NCBI GenBank assembly: GCA_942491575.1
Contig: CALOBT010000025.1
Location: 1,426,001-1,490,000 of the forward strand
Direction: 5' to 3'
DNA length: 64,000 nt
Source: CAZHNW01 sp942491575
GTDB taxonomy: Bacteria > Spirochaetota > UBA4802 > UBA5550
Shown here: positions 15,917-24,346 of the stretch, piece after piece
Layout of the letters: each line of letters starts with the position of its first letter
Numbering within the stretch: the stretch's first letter is position 1
Program-made: the position numbers and the translations under genes
The notes under the pieces: model-generated
Database searches by the model: none
What the model was told of the DNA's origin: nothing
The model's input: the letters and a program-made list of their open reading frames with translations, nothing else

Positions 15917-16795
15917 ATGAAAATTTTATATTACACGGCAGGTGTTGCCGGTTCCGGTCGTGTTGTTCGTGGTATTACAATCGGCAATGCCCTTAAGAGA
16001 AATAATATAGAGAGTGATTTTATAATTCTAAGCGGTTCTTCTTTTTCCCACCTTGCGGGCCTTTTCAATATCAGTCATATTGAAATTCCCATGGAAGACG
16101 AGAGACAGCTTTCAAAAACTAACTTTCATGAATCCGAATTGTATAACGCGATAAAAGAAATCAATCCGGATATTCTGATAGTTGACCTGCTTTGGTTTCC
16201 ACTTCACCATTTCACAGCTGAACTCCCCTGCAAAAAAGTATTTTTATGCCACCAGGTCTATGACAATTTTTTTTCAGTTCCGCTCCCTGATGGGAATATT
16301 TCCATCAATACACAGGACTATGATTTACTGCTTGCGATTGAACCCTTTAACAGCATTGTTCCGATGAAACAGATAAATCCCCTGATACTTCGAAACCGGG
16401 ATGAAATCCTCTCAAGGAAGGAGGCCATCAAGGCCCTGTGCCTTGATGGCTCCCGTGACATTTGCCTTTTCGCCTTTAATGGCCGCCCCGGTGATTTCGA
16501 AAAAAATAAAAGAAAATACTCATACCTGGAGAGTGCCGGATACCAGATGGTATATACCAGTAACTATGAGGGAGGCCTCTTCCCTGTTGTAGATTATTTC
16601 AATGCCTTTGATTTCATTGTTTGCGCAGCCGGATACAATCAATTCTGGGAAGCAATCTATTTCGGAAAGGAGGCAGTATTTGAGAATGTGCCCCTCAATT
16701 TCAGCAGTACAGAGAAAAGAATCGATGAGTGCATTGATTTTCATTTTGATGAAAACGGGGCTGACCAGATTGTTCAACTGATGCTGAATTTATAA
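15917..16795 (+). CDS. Glycosyltransferase-like (GT-B/MurG-like fold) protein
   Basis: A 292-residue protein starting 'MKILYYTAGVAGSGRVVRG', the Gly-rich first loop of GT-B enzymes working on nucleotide sugars. The later 'FDFIVCAAGYNQFWEAIYFGKEAVF' corresponds to the UDP-sugar binding C-terminal motif (G-x-N/G-x3-E-A). It is shorter than most MurG/UGT proteins (about 350-400). Donor and acceptor are unknown. It is coupled to the propeller lipoprotein and converges with the methyltransferase, with only 9 bp between stops. Use in surface polysaccharide or glycoprotein modification is an inference. Confidence 0.7.
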   Translation: MKILYYTAGVAGSGRVVRGITIGNALKRNNIESDFIILSGSSFSHLAGLFNISHIEIPMEDERQLSKTNFHESELYNAIKEINPDILIVDLLWFPLHHFTAELPCKKVFLCHQVYDNFFSVPLPDGNISINTQDYDLLLAIEPFNSIVPMKQINPLILRNRDEILSRKEAIKALCLDGSRDICLFAFNGRPGDFEKNKRKYSYLESAGYQMVYTSNYEGGLFPVVDYFNAFDFIVCAAGYNQFWEAIYFGKEAVFENVPLNFSSTEKRIDECIDFHFDENGADQIVQLMLNL

Positions 16796-16804
16796 TCCGA
16801 GCCT

Positions 16805-17632
16805 TTAATTTTTTGAAGCAACAACTATTAACACATCATCAAACAATTTACTCAGAACACTTTTTATTATGGGATATTTGTAATATCTTAATGCCCTGTA
16901 TTTTTTAAATAACCGCACATAGGTCTGCACTGGAATTATTTTAATTGTATTGAATCCGGTTTTATTAAGCAGTCCAGTTAATGTTTCAAAATTAAAATAG
17001 AAAAGATGATATGGAGGAGAAAAAAGGGGCCAGTTTTTTTTCATTATTCTTGCAGCAAAAGAACTGATGTTTAATGTCTCAATTATCAGTGCTCCATTTT
17101 TTTTTAGAATTCTATTTGTTTCAGAAAGAATTTCAACAGGATTATATAAATGTTCCAGCACATCCCACATTGTTATTATATCAAAAAAGTCATCCGCAAA
17201 ATTTCCTGAAATCAGGTCTCCATTATAGACAGTATGTTTACCGGTATTTACCGCATATTCCGATGCATATTTGGAAATTTCCACACCACAGACTTCATAA
17301 TCATCTTCCCGTGCAACATCAAGGAAGTATCCCATGGCACACCCAAAATCGAGAACCCTCCCCTGTTCGGGAATATATTTTTTTATTTTGTTAAGTTTGA
17401 TCCTGAAATTTTTTTTCCGAAATTGTTCTTCCTGAATATAATTTTGATAGACTTCCCCATGGAAATAATCCATGGAATAAAGCTCGTTCGGATCCATGCA
17501 GCATCCTATTAAATTTTCAAACATAATATGACATTTGCTGCATTTTAAAACCGTATCATATATAGTTTCACTGCATACTGATTTGCAAACAGGGCAGATA
17601 ACCTGGTCCGTTTTTCCAATTTCATAGCTCAT
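16805..17632 (-). CDS. Class I SAM-dependent methyltransferase with N-terminal zinc ribbon
   Basis: Residues 13-35 contain CPVC and CSKC, forming a zinc-ribbon-like module. The methyltransferase domain follows, with motif I 'GRVLDFGCAMGYFLD', motif II 'CGVEISKYASEYA' and 'FDIITMWDVLEHLYNP', characteristic of Methyltransf_23-type enzymes acting on sugars, lipids or quinones. The gene is AT-rich like its convergent neighbours. Substrate unknown; the context suggests surface-glycan chemistry. Confidence 0.82.
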   Translation of the reverse strand: MSYEIGKTDQVICPVCKSVCSETIYDTVLKCSKCHIMFENLIGCCMDPNELYSMDYFHGEVYQNYIQEEQFRKKNFRIKLNKIKKYIPEQGRVLDFGCAMGYFLDVAREDDYEVCGVEISKYASEYAVNTGKHTVYNGDLISGNFADDFFDIITMWDVLEHLYNPVEILSETNRILKKNGALIIETLNISSFAARIMKKNWPLFSPPYHLFYFNFETLTGLLNKTGFNTIKIIPVQTYVRLFKKYRALRYYKYPIIKSVLSKLFDDVLIVVASKN

Positions 17633-17853
17633 AATGTATTATACTACAGCCATATAAATCGGTTCAACAAGGATTTCTTTTCCTGAAAGTCGAATACCAG
17701 TGATAGAATACATTTATATTTATTAAAATGCTGCCATTGAACAAAAGATATAGAAGAGACTATAAAAAAAACAGTCTTCAAGTAACTTTTCACTTTACTA
17801 TATACTAAAATACTATTACACATGCTATTATTTCCAAAACATGGAGCATATTA

Positions 17854-18540
17854 ATGAAATCAAAGACTTTTTATTCCGGTATTGCCCTTATCTTACTCCT
17901 CACCGCCTGCGGCGGAAATCCCGGGAAGGCAAGAAGCAAAATCGTAGACGGAAAGGTGAAAAACGGCCTGCGGGAGATTATCATTCCACGTGACGGTGAA
18001 ATAAAACTGACTGTATACCGAGGAGATTACATCATTCCGGTTAATCAGGAAAATACTGCCTACACAGTCAGTATTCCCGAACTCGGAATAAAGAAAAATT
18101 ACCCTGTAAAAGCCGGAGACAAAAAATATATAAAAATGAAAAAACTCGGAACCTATTTTTTTTCAATCGGCAACCAAAAAGGTTCCATCAGTGTCGTTGA
18201 ATACAAAGAACCCCATTACCGGTCAGTATCCTCCGATACAGCGGTAAATATCATTAAAAATATCAATCCCCTGATACTTGATGTGAGAACACCGATGGAG
18301 TTCAATATGATACGGATCCCCGGGGCAAAACTGATCCCACTTCAGGTTCTGCAGGAAAACCTGGCTCAGCTTGAAGACTACAGGGAAAAAGATATTCTCA
18401 TCTACTGCGCGACGGGAAACAGGAGTACAGTTGCTTCAAAGATCCTCATCGACGCGGGATTCAAAAGAATCTACAACATGCGCTTCGGAATCGCACAATG
18501 GAAGCGGCTCGGATATGAAACTCTTCCCCGCAAAAAATAA
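17854..18540 (+). CDS. Lipoprotein with C-terminal rhodanese domain
   Basis: The signal peptide ends in 'LLTACGG', a lipobox. Residues about 35-110 form a cupredoxin-like beta domain ('REIIIPRDGEIKLTVYRGDYI', 'KLGTYFFSIGN'). Residues 125-225 are a rhodanese domain with 'LILDVRTPMEFNMIRIPGA' and the catalytic Cys in 'IYCATGNRS'. The family moves sulfane sulfur or detoxifies cyanide and similar anions; here it would act in the periplasm or at the outer membrane. It sits just upstream of the metal-efflux operon but probably has its own transcript. GGAGC precedes the ATG. Confidence 0.85.
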   Translation: MKSKTFYSGIALILLLTACGGNPGKARSKIVDGKVKNGLREIIIPRDGEIKLTVYRGDYIIPVNQENTAYTVSIPELGIKKNYPVKAGDKKYIKMKKLGTYFFSIGNQKGSISVVEYKEPHYRSVSSDTAVNIIKNINPLILDVRTPMEFNMIRIPGAKLIPLQVLQENLAQLEDYREKDILIYCATGNRSTVASKILIDAGFKRIYNMRFGIAQWKRLGYETLPRKK

Positions 18541-18583
18541 CAGTGCAGGCATCCGGGTCGGCGATAAATCCGACGGCATTTAC

Positions 18584-18612
18584 TTGACGAAATGTCCCCT
18601 GTCTATTTTAAT
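18584..18612 (+). promoter_or_regulatory. Sigma-70-type promoter of the metal-efflux operon
   Basis: TTGACG (18584-18589), a 17-bp spacer and TTTAAT (18607-18612), each one base off consensus. The predicted start is about 18619, the same position as the first plausible ATG of the next gene, so the mRNA may be nearly leaderless. Confidence 0.55.
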
Positions 18613-18618
18613 GTCCCT

Positions 18619-19014
18619 ATGAAGTCAATGGGTAAACATATTGCCGTATTTCTGCTAGGGATATTTACCCTGATCATCGGGGGAACCGGTACCGGTATAC
18701 ATATCCACCATGAGAATCACGGCTTTGAAGAACCGGCCATCATCTATTCATTCGGTGAGGCCGAAACCGATAACTGCCGGAACCACTGTGATGGCGAAAC
18801 CATCTTTGATCATTTACTGGGAAATCACGGCTCCCTCTACAGCAGGACAGCAAATAGCGTACCGGTAAAAAGTCCCATTGCAGTTATCGAACCCTATATA
18901 CTGATTATCAATCCCCCTCCTGCAGCGACACCTGCACTTGAGCGGGAAGAAATCATTCATCACCTGATACTTCAAAACACACTGCCTGAACGCGCACCCC
19001 CCTTCTCCGTTTAA
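18619..19014 (+). CDS. Small His-containing exported protein preceding the metal RND operon
   Basis: Not assigned to a family. From ATG 18619 (131 residues) it has one hydrophobic N-terminal segment ('IAVFLLGIFTLIIGGTGTG') and then a His-rich 'IHIHHENHG'. The middle has a Cys/His pair ('NCRNHCDGE') and the C-terminus is Pro-rich ('LPERAPPFSV'). Short His-containing proteins of this kind often precede czc/cus-type operons, and a metal-binding role is a reasonable inference. ATG 18628 is an alternative start. Confidence 0.6.
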   Translation: MKSMGKHIAVFLLGIFTLIIGGTGTGIHIHHENHGFEEPAIIYSFGEAETDNCRNHCDGETIFDHLLGNHGSLYSRTANSVPVKSPIAVIEPYILIINPPPAATPALEREEIIHHLILQNTLPERAPPFSV

Positions 19015-19096
19015 ATAATACAACAGATGTCTGAGGCTCGGCTGCCACAAAAGGCAGACTTTGTCATCGCGTCTCAATTTATTAATGGAGAAAAAA

Positions 19097-20341
19097 ATGA
19101 GAACAAAAAAATATTTATTCATCCTGATTCTAATCACCGCAGCGGCCAGTCTTTCTGCGGGAGAAACCAGAAACAAAAGACAAAATTCTATTTCATGGCA
19201 GAAGGTCGCCATTAGTGCCGCGGAAAATCATCCGGATATCAAATCCCTTTTTTTCCGATATAAAGAGGTCAGGGGGGGGGAAGTTAAGGCGGCGGCCCTT
19301 CCCAATCCTGAAGCTGACTCGAAGATCATGTATAATTTCGACGGCGGCAGCCTGGAGGGGGAAGTGACCCTTTCCCAGAAACTTGAACTTGGAGGAAAAC
19401 GGGGAGCCCGCATAAGGGAAGCCCGCAGCTCCTCGAAAAAATATTTCCTCGCCCTCAAAATAAAGCAGGATGAAACCATTGCAGAGACCATACTTCTCCT
19501 TAACCGGCTTCATCAAATCAAAAAGGAAGAAGAAGTATTAAATGAAACAAAGCAGACCATGGATCACCTCACTGCACGCCTGCGCCGCTTTCCGCGCCTC
19601 ACTCCGGAATTAAAAATCAGCCGCTCCCTCTACCGTATGACACAGGAAGAGTCCGGCAGAAACGCCGCGCTTCTCACCGCGGAAAGGGAAGAGATAATCG
19701 GCCGTCTGAAAAGATGGACGGGTTTACCGGAAAATAATCTGCAAAACATTTCTCTCTCCGGCATTAACTCATTGTCCGCTGTCGAGAACCATTTACCGGC
19801 AAAGAGCCCCCGCCTCGCCCTTCTGCGGGAAGATATATCTCTTGCAAAGGCAGCACTTGATAGAGAAAATGCGGAAGCTATTCCTGATATCGGCATCGGC
19901 CCCAGTTTCAGCGGCTCCGGGACAGGGAGCAACAGGGAAATTGCAGCAGGGGTGAGCCTTTCACTTCCTATCCCCATCCTGAACCTGAACAAAGGGGGCA
20001 GAAAAATTGCAAGGGCCCGCGTGGAATCGTCTAAACAAAACCACACCATTCAGGAATCCCGCCTGAAGGCTCTGCGAAAAAATCTTCTGCAAAGGTATAC
20101 CCGCCTGAAGGCAATATCAGGCGCTGCCGATAAAAGGCAGTATGATTCAGACCATCAGAGTCTGCACTCTCAAATGAACAGGGGAATAATTTCCCCCTCT
20201 ATCATTATTGAATATCACCGACAAAGCCTGGAATCAATAAAAAGCCGTTATGCTCTGCAGCAGGAGGTCCTTAAACTGTACTGGACCATACGAACATTAG
20301 ACGGTACGGCACTAAAGGAGATTAGACATGCAGAAAAATAA
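19097..20341 (+). CDS. czcC: TolC-family outer-membrane component of heavy-metal efflux (CzcC-like)
   Basis: Starting at ATG 19097 (GGAG six bases upstream) the protein has a signal peptide ('YLFILILITAAASLSAGE') and a 400-residue OEP fold. It contains 'ENHPDIKSLFFRY' and 'LSQKLELGGKRGARI', the latter the typical repeat-start motif of CzcC/CusC. Long amphipathic helices follow in both halves. It forms the outer-membrane duct of a tripartite efflux pump with the RND gene downstream. A run of nine G residues (19272-19280) encodes part of 'VRGGEV' and could be slippage-prone. Its stop lies inside the next gene (14-bp overlap). Confidence 0.87.
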   Translation: MRTKKYLFILILITAAASLSAGETRNKRQNSISWQKVAISAAENHPDIKSLFFRYKEVRGGEVKAAALPNPEADSKIMYNFDGGSLEGEVTLSQKLELGGKRGARIREARSSSKKYFLALKIKQDETIAETILLLNRLHQIKKEEEVLNETKQTMDHLTARLRRFPRLTPELKISRSLYRMTQEESGRNAALLTAEREEIIGRLKRWTGLPENNLQNISLSGINSLSAVENHLPAKSPRLALLREDISLAKAALDRENAEAIPDIGIGPSFSGSGTGSNREIAAGVSLSLPIPILNLNKGGRKIARARVESSKQNHTIQESRLKALRKNLLQRYTRLKAISGAADKRQYDSDHQSLHSQMNRGIISPSIIIEYHRQSLESIKSRYALQQEVLKLYWTIRTLDGTALKEIRHAEK

Positions 20342-20930
20342 TATAGCAATTACAGTCCTGATCACTTCACTTTTTTTCTTTGGAGCTTGCATCCAGAAGC
20401 ATGATGACCATCAACATGAGGGTGACAGTGATCATAAAAAGGAAATGGCAGACAAAGATCATGCCGGGCATAAAGTACATGATGATGACGATAAACATGC
20501 TGAGCATGATGATCTCGACAAAGAAGAAAAACACCCTGAACATGACAAACATGGTCATTCAGATGTCTCAACGAAAAAAGCCGTCATTAAGACTGATGAG
20601 AAAAAAGGCATCCAACTCTCCCCTGAAGCAGAAAAGACCATAGGACTAAAAATGGTTCCGCTTAACAGATACAACGCCGGGGGAAAAAAACGTTTCAAAA
20701 TTCCCGCGTCCTCCCTGGTAAGACATGAATTCGACAGGAGCTGCTACCTGCAATCAGGTCCGTGGTACCGCCCGGAAAAAATTCGCATACTCGAAAACCG
20801 CAAAGGTTTTCTACAGGTTGAGATTCCAGGTGCACGGAATAAAGACAAACTGGTAGTGGCGGGTGCTCCGCTGCTGCGTCTCTCCTACCTGGAGGCCTTC
20901 GGCGCTTCCGGTCACGGACATGGACACTAA
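20328..20930 (+). CDS. Reduced CzcB-like adaptor lipoprotein with His/Asp-rich linker
   Basis: A 200-residue protein. The lipobox 'FFGACI' gives a lipidated Cys near residue 21. Residues 23-80 are extremely His/Asp/Glu/Lys-rich ('HDDDDKHAEHDD' and similar). The rest matches only the C-terminal part of CzcB-type periplasmic adaptors: 'LSPEAEKTIGLKMVPL', 'KIPASSLV', 'GFLQVEIPGARNKDKLVVAGAPLLRL', and a final 'GHGHGH'. The lipoyl and alpha-hairpin domains of normal adaptors (350-500 residues) are absent, with no frameshift and with tight spacing to both neighbours. It may bind metal and dock on the RND protein. Confidence 0.75.
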   Translation: MQKNNIAITVLITSLFFFGACIQKHDDHQHEGDSDHKKEMADKDHAGHKVHDDDDKHAEHDDLDKEEKHPEHDKHGHSDVSTKKAVIKTDEKKGIQLSPEAEKTIGLKMVPLNRYNAGGKKRFKIPASSLVRHEFDRSCYLQSGPWYRPEKIRILENRKGFLQVEIPGARNKDKLVVAGAPLLRLSYLEAFGASGHGHGH

Positions 20931-20941
20931 GGGATAACACT

Positions 20942-23900
20942 ATGATAGAAAAAATAATTCGTTTTTCCGTTAACAATAGAATGATGGCTCTCGCCGGGAC
21001 TCTGGTTCTGGCAATTGCGGGATGGTTTGCCTACATTGGACTTCCCATAGACGCAGTACCGGATATCACAAACGTGCAGGTTCAGGTCAACACCCCCGCA
21101 ACCGGCAAAAGCCCGGAACTCGTAGAAAAAACAATTACCTTCCCCGTGGAGAATTCCCTCCGCGCCCTCCCCGGCACGGAAGAGGTGAGATCCATCAGCC
21201 GCTTCGGCCTCTCCCAGGTTACGGTTGTCTTCAAAGAGGGAACCGATCTCTACAGGGCCAGGCAGCTGGTTTCCGAACGTCTTCAGTCAACTGAACTTGA
21301 AGAGGGTATCGTTCCACAGCTGGGACCCATCGCCACCGGGCTCGGGGAAATTTTTCACTATGCCCTTGATACAAAAACAATTGCAAAAAACCGGGACGCC
21401 CGTTTAAAACAGTTAATGGAACTAAGAACCATCCAGGAATGGCAGGTAAAGCCGCGCCTCCTTACCGTTCCCGGTGTCACAGAAATCAATACCGTAGGGG
21501 GTTACCCTGAACAATTTTATGTTCTTCCCGACCCGAAAAAAATGGCCCGCTTCGGAATCAGTTTTTCCGAAATACTGACAGCACTCAAAGAAAACAGTAC
21601 CGTCACCGGTGGTGGTTATATCACACAGACTGCGGAACAGCTGCTGGTCCAGGCGGATGGACGATACCGGACACTTGATGACATCAGGAAGGTCCCGGTA
21701 AAAATGCTGCAGAACTTCCAGACCGTCACTGTAAATGACATCGCCAGGGTACGTCCCGACAGGGAACTCCGTACCGGGGCGGCGCTTCATCGGGGCAAAG
21801 AAACGGTCCTCGGCACCGTTATTATGCTCCTTGGAGAAAACAGCAAGGCGGTTGCCCATGATGTCAGTAAAAAAATCGATGAGATTCAGAAGACCCTGCC
21901 AAAACATATAACCATCACTCCCCTCTATGACCGCTCAGAGCTGGTGGAAAAAACCCTGGGTACTGTGGAAAAAAATCTTATTACCGGTGCACTCCTGGTA
22001 ATAATAATACTTTTTCTCCTTGCGGGAAACAGCCGTGCCGCTGTAATTACCGCAATTACAATTCCCCTTTCTCTCCTGGTCACCTTCATTTTGATGCGCC
22101 TTACGGGAATTCCGGGAAGCCTGATGAGTATGGGTGCCCTCGATTTTGGTATTATTATCGATGGTGCCGTTATCGTAGTAGATGCCTGTGTCCGGGAGAT
22201 ACAGATGCGCTCGGGAGAATTAAAAAGGGATCTCACGCGGCGGGAAGTTGAAGAGTCGGTAATCTCCGCCACCCTTGGCATGCGACGTGCCGCCGGTTTT
22301 GGTCAGCTGATTATTATCGTGGTATTTCTTCCCGTATTTGCACTGACAGGTATCGAGGGGAAAATGTTCACACCAATGGCGGCTACATTCTGCTTTGCCA
22401 TTGCGGCGGCATATTTTTTCAGCTTCACTGCAATTCCCGCCATGGCGGCCCAGTTTCTCTCCGGACGCCGGAAAAAGGAGAGTTCCATAATCATGAAACC
22501 GGTAGAAAATTTCTACCTCAGAATTCCCTTAATGGCGGTCCGCCACAGCAAAAAGATTCTTATTACTGCCTTCCTGATCATCATTATGGGTGTTGGATTC
22601 TTTCTCAACCTGGGGGGTGAATTTATACCGCGCCTCAATGAGGGATCCATGGCTATTCAGGCAATGCGGCCAGTCACAATCAGCCCCGAACAGGCAGTGC
22701 GCCTGCAGAGCATTACAGAGAAAAAAATTCTCCAGTTTCCAGAAGTGCGTACTGTTTTTTCACGCCTCGGGACCGCGGAGATATCTACTGATCCGGCTGG
22801 AATCAATCATGGCGACACCATCATTACCCTTAAGCCGGAGAGCCAGTGGCCCGAAATCAACGGCAAGAGGAGAAGCAATGATGATCTGGCCCGAGACATG
22901 GCCAATAAGCTGACAAGGGAAATTCCCGGTCAGAGAATAATGGTGAGTCAGCCCATCGAGTTGAGGTTCAATGAACTTCTGGAAGGGATCAAATCTGACA
23001 TTGCTGTAAAAATCTATGGTGAAGACATGGAAAAGCTGCAGGTCATCAGCAACCGGATTGTTGAACTCCTGGAAAAAATCCCCGGAAGCGGAGATGTAGA
23101 AGCGGATATCAGGGGCAAGGTCCCACTGATGCAGATAGTTCCTAAAATGAATGTTATCAACCGCTACGGCATTTCCAAAAAGACTATACTCGATACAGTT
23201 GAAATTGCCGTGGGGGGCGCACACGGCGCAAGCATTTATATTGACGAGAAACCCTTCCCTGTAATGGTTCGCCTTCCAGACAGTTCCAGGAAAACTATCC
23301 ATGTACTGAAACAAATCCCTGTAGGCGTAGCGGAAGGATTTACCGTTCCCCTTCAGGAAGTTGCGGAAATAAGGATTGTGGACCAATTCTCCTATATTCT
23401 CAGGGAATCTTCAAAACGCCGCAGTGCCGTAATGATAAACCTCCGGGGACGCGACACGGAGAGTTACGTAGATGAGGCGCGCAAACTGATAGAGAAGGAA
23501 TTAAAACTTCCGGAAGGATACTACCTGAGTTGGGGGGGAGACTTCAAAAACCTGAAACAGGCGAGAAAACGCCTTTTTCTTATCGCCCCCCTTTCCCTGT
23601 TACTGATATTCATTATGGTCTATTCCGCCTTTCACAGTGTCTCACAGACTCTGCTGATTTTCAGCGGTACCGCCTTTGCCATTGCGGGAGGCATCTTCAG
23701 CCTGGTAATAATGGGACTTCCCTTCAGCATCTCCGCCGGAATTGGTTTTATTGCCCTCTCCGGTATTGCTGTACTTAACGGAATGGTTCTGATCAACCAG
23801 TTAAACCGCAGCAGAGAAGAGGGACTTTCCGGTATCGAATTGATTACCTCGGGAACACTCCTCAGGCTGCGCCCCGTACTGATGACGGCACTGACGGATA

Positions 23901-24064
23901 TCCTCGGTTTTCTACCGATGATGATTGCCTCTGGCATCGGTGCTGAGGTACAGAAACCCCTGGCAACTGTTGTCGTGGGAGGAATTATGACCTCGACTAT
24001 TCTGACACTGGTGGTTCTGCCGGTTCTTTATCATAAATTATATGAAGAAAAAATAGCGAGTTGA
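20942..24064 (+). CDS. czcA: Heavy-metal RND efflux transporter (CzcA family)
   Basis: A full-length 1040-residue HME-RND pump. It opens 'MIEKIIRFSVNNRMM', then 'GLPIDAVPDITNVQVQVNT', the family hallmark. The proton-relay segment 'LDFGIIIDGAVIVVD' has Asp/Asp in the CzcA D402/D408 positions and Asp instead of Glu at the E415 position. This DFG...D pattern belongs to divalent-cation (Zn/Co/Cd) pumps rather than Cu/Ag CusA types. Two large periplasmic loops lie between TM1-2 and TM7-8. It is 11 bp downstream of the short adaptor; together with the TolC-like protein it should export metal from periplasm or cytoplasm. Confidence 0.95.
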   Translation: MIEKIIRFSVNNRMMALAGTLVLAIAGWFAYIGLPIDAVPDITNVQVQVNTPATGKSPELVEKTITFPVENSLRALPGTEEVRSISRFGLSQVTVVFKEGTDLYRARQLVSERLQSTELEEGIVPQLGPIATGLGEIFHYALDTKTIAKNRDARLKQLMELRTIQEWQVKPRLLTVPGVTEINTVGGYPEQFYVLPDPKKMARFGISFSEILTALKENSTVTGGGYITQTAEQLLVQADGRYRTLDDIRKVPVKMLQNFQTVTVNDIARVRPDRELRTGAALHRGKETVLGTVIMLLGENSKAVAHDVSKKIDEIQKTLPKHITITPLYDRSELVEKTLGTVEKNLITGALLVIIILFLLAGNSRAAVITAITIPLSLLVTFILMRLTGIPGSLMSMGALDFGIIIDGAVIVVDACVREIQMRSGELKRDLTRREVEESVISATLGMRRAAGFGQLIIIVVFLPVFALTGIEGKMFTPMAATFCFAIAAAYFFSFTAIPAMAAQFLSGRRKKESSIIMKPVENFYLRIPLMAVRHSKKILITAFLIIIMGVGFFLNLGGEFIPRLNEGSMAIQAMRPVTISPEQAVRLQSITEKKILQFPEVRTVFSRLGTAEISTDPAGINHGDTIITLKPESQWPEINGKRRSNDDLARDMANKLTREIPGQRIMVSQPIELRFNELLEGIKSDIAVKIYGEDMEKLQVISNRIVELLEKIPGSGDVEADIRGKVPLMQIVPKMNVINRYGISKKTILDTVEIAVGGAHGASIYIDEKPFPVMVRLPDSSRKTIHVLKQIPVGVAEGFTVPLQEVAEIRIVDQFSYILRESSKRRSAVMINLRGRDTESYVDEARKLIEKELKLPEGYYLSWGGDFKNLKQARKRLFLIAPLSLLLIFIMVYSAFHSVSQTLLIFSGTAFAIAGGIFSLVIMGLPFSISAGIGFIALSGIAVLNGMVLINQLNRSREEGLSGIELITSGTLLRLRPVLMTALTDILGFLPMMIASGIGAEVQKPLATVVVGGIMTSTILTLVVLPVLYHKLYEEKIAS

Positions 24065-24097
24065 TGAATATATAAATTTTCAAGAAAGAATTCTAAA

Positions 24098-24215
24098 AGA
24101 AGCCACGGATCTACACAGTTTTAAAAAGAAGGATTCAGGTACAAAGTATAAAGCAGCAGGGGCTGCAAAAAAGATACTTTAAACTTGTCACTTTAATTAA
24201 AGATCTGTGGCTTCT
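24098..24215. repeat. 118-bp imperfect hairpin element (nested inverted repeats)
   Basis: The outer arms at 24098-24112 and 24201-24215 match over 15 bp with one mismatch (AGAAGCCACGGATCT against AGATCTGTGGCTTCT). Inside are AAAGTAT/ATACTTT (24143-24149, 24174-24180) and GCAGC/GCTGC (24153-24157, 24162-24166), so the whole stretch can fold into one long hairpin. It begins 34 bp after czcA. It may be a MITE-like element or a structured 3' end. Confidence 0.6.
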
Positions 24216-24285
24216 ACCTTCGAATAAAGCCACAATATTGCTGTTATTTTAAAAAGCAATATTTATAATAACCGACCCTCAACAG

Positions 24286-24314
24286 TTGACTTTTCTTTCA
24301 ATCTGTATAATAAT
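24286..24314 (+). promoter_or_regulatory. Candidate promoter of the unknown helical gene
   Basis: TTGACT (24286-24291) and AATAAT (24309-24314) are 17 bp apart; an overlapping TATAAT at 24306 is spaced too short (14 bp). It lies 33 bp before the start codon at 24347. Confidence 0.4.
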
Positions 24315-24346
24315 GCAATCACATTAATGCAGGATTTATTAAATCA

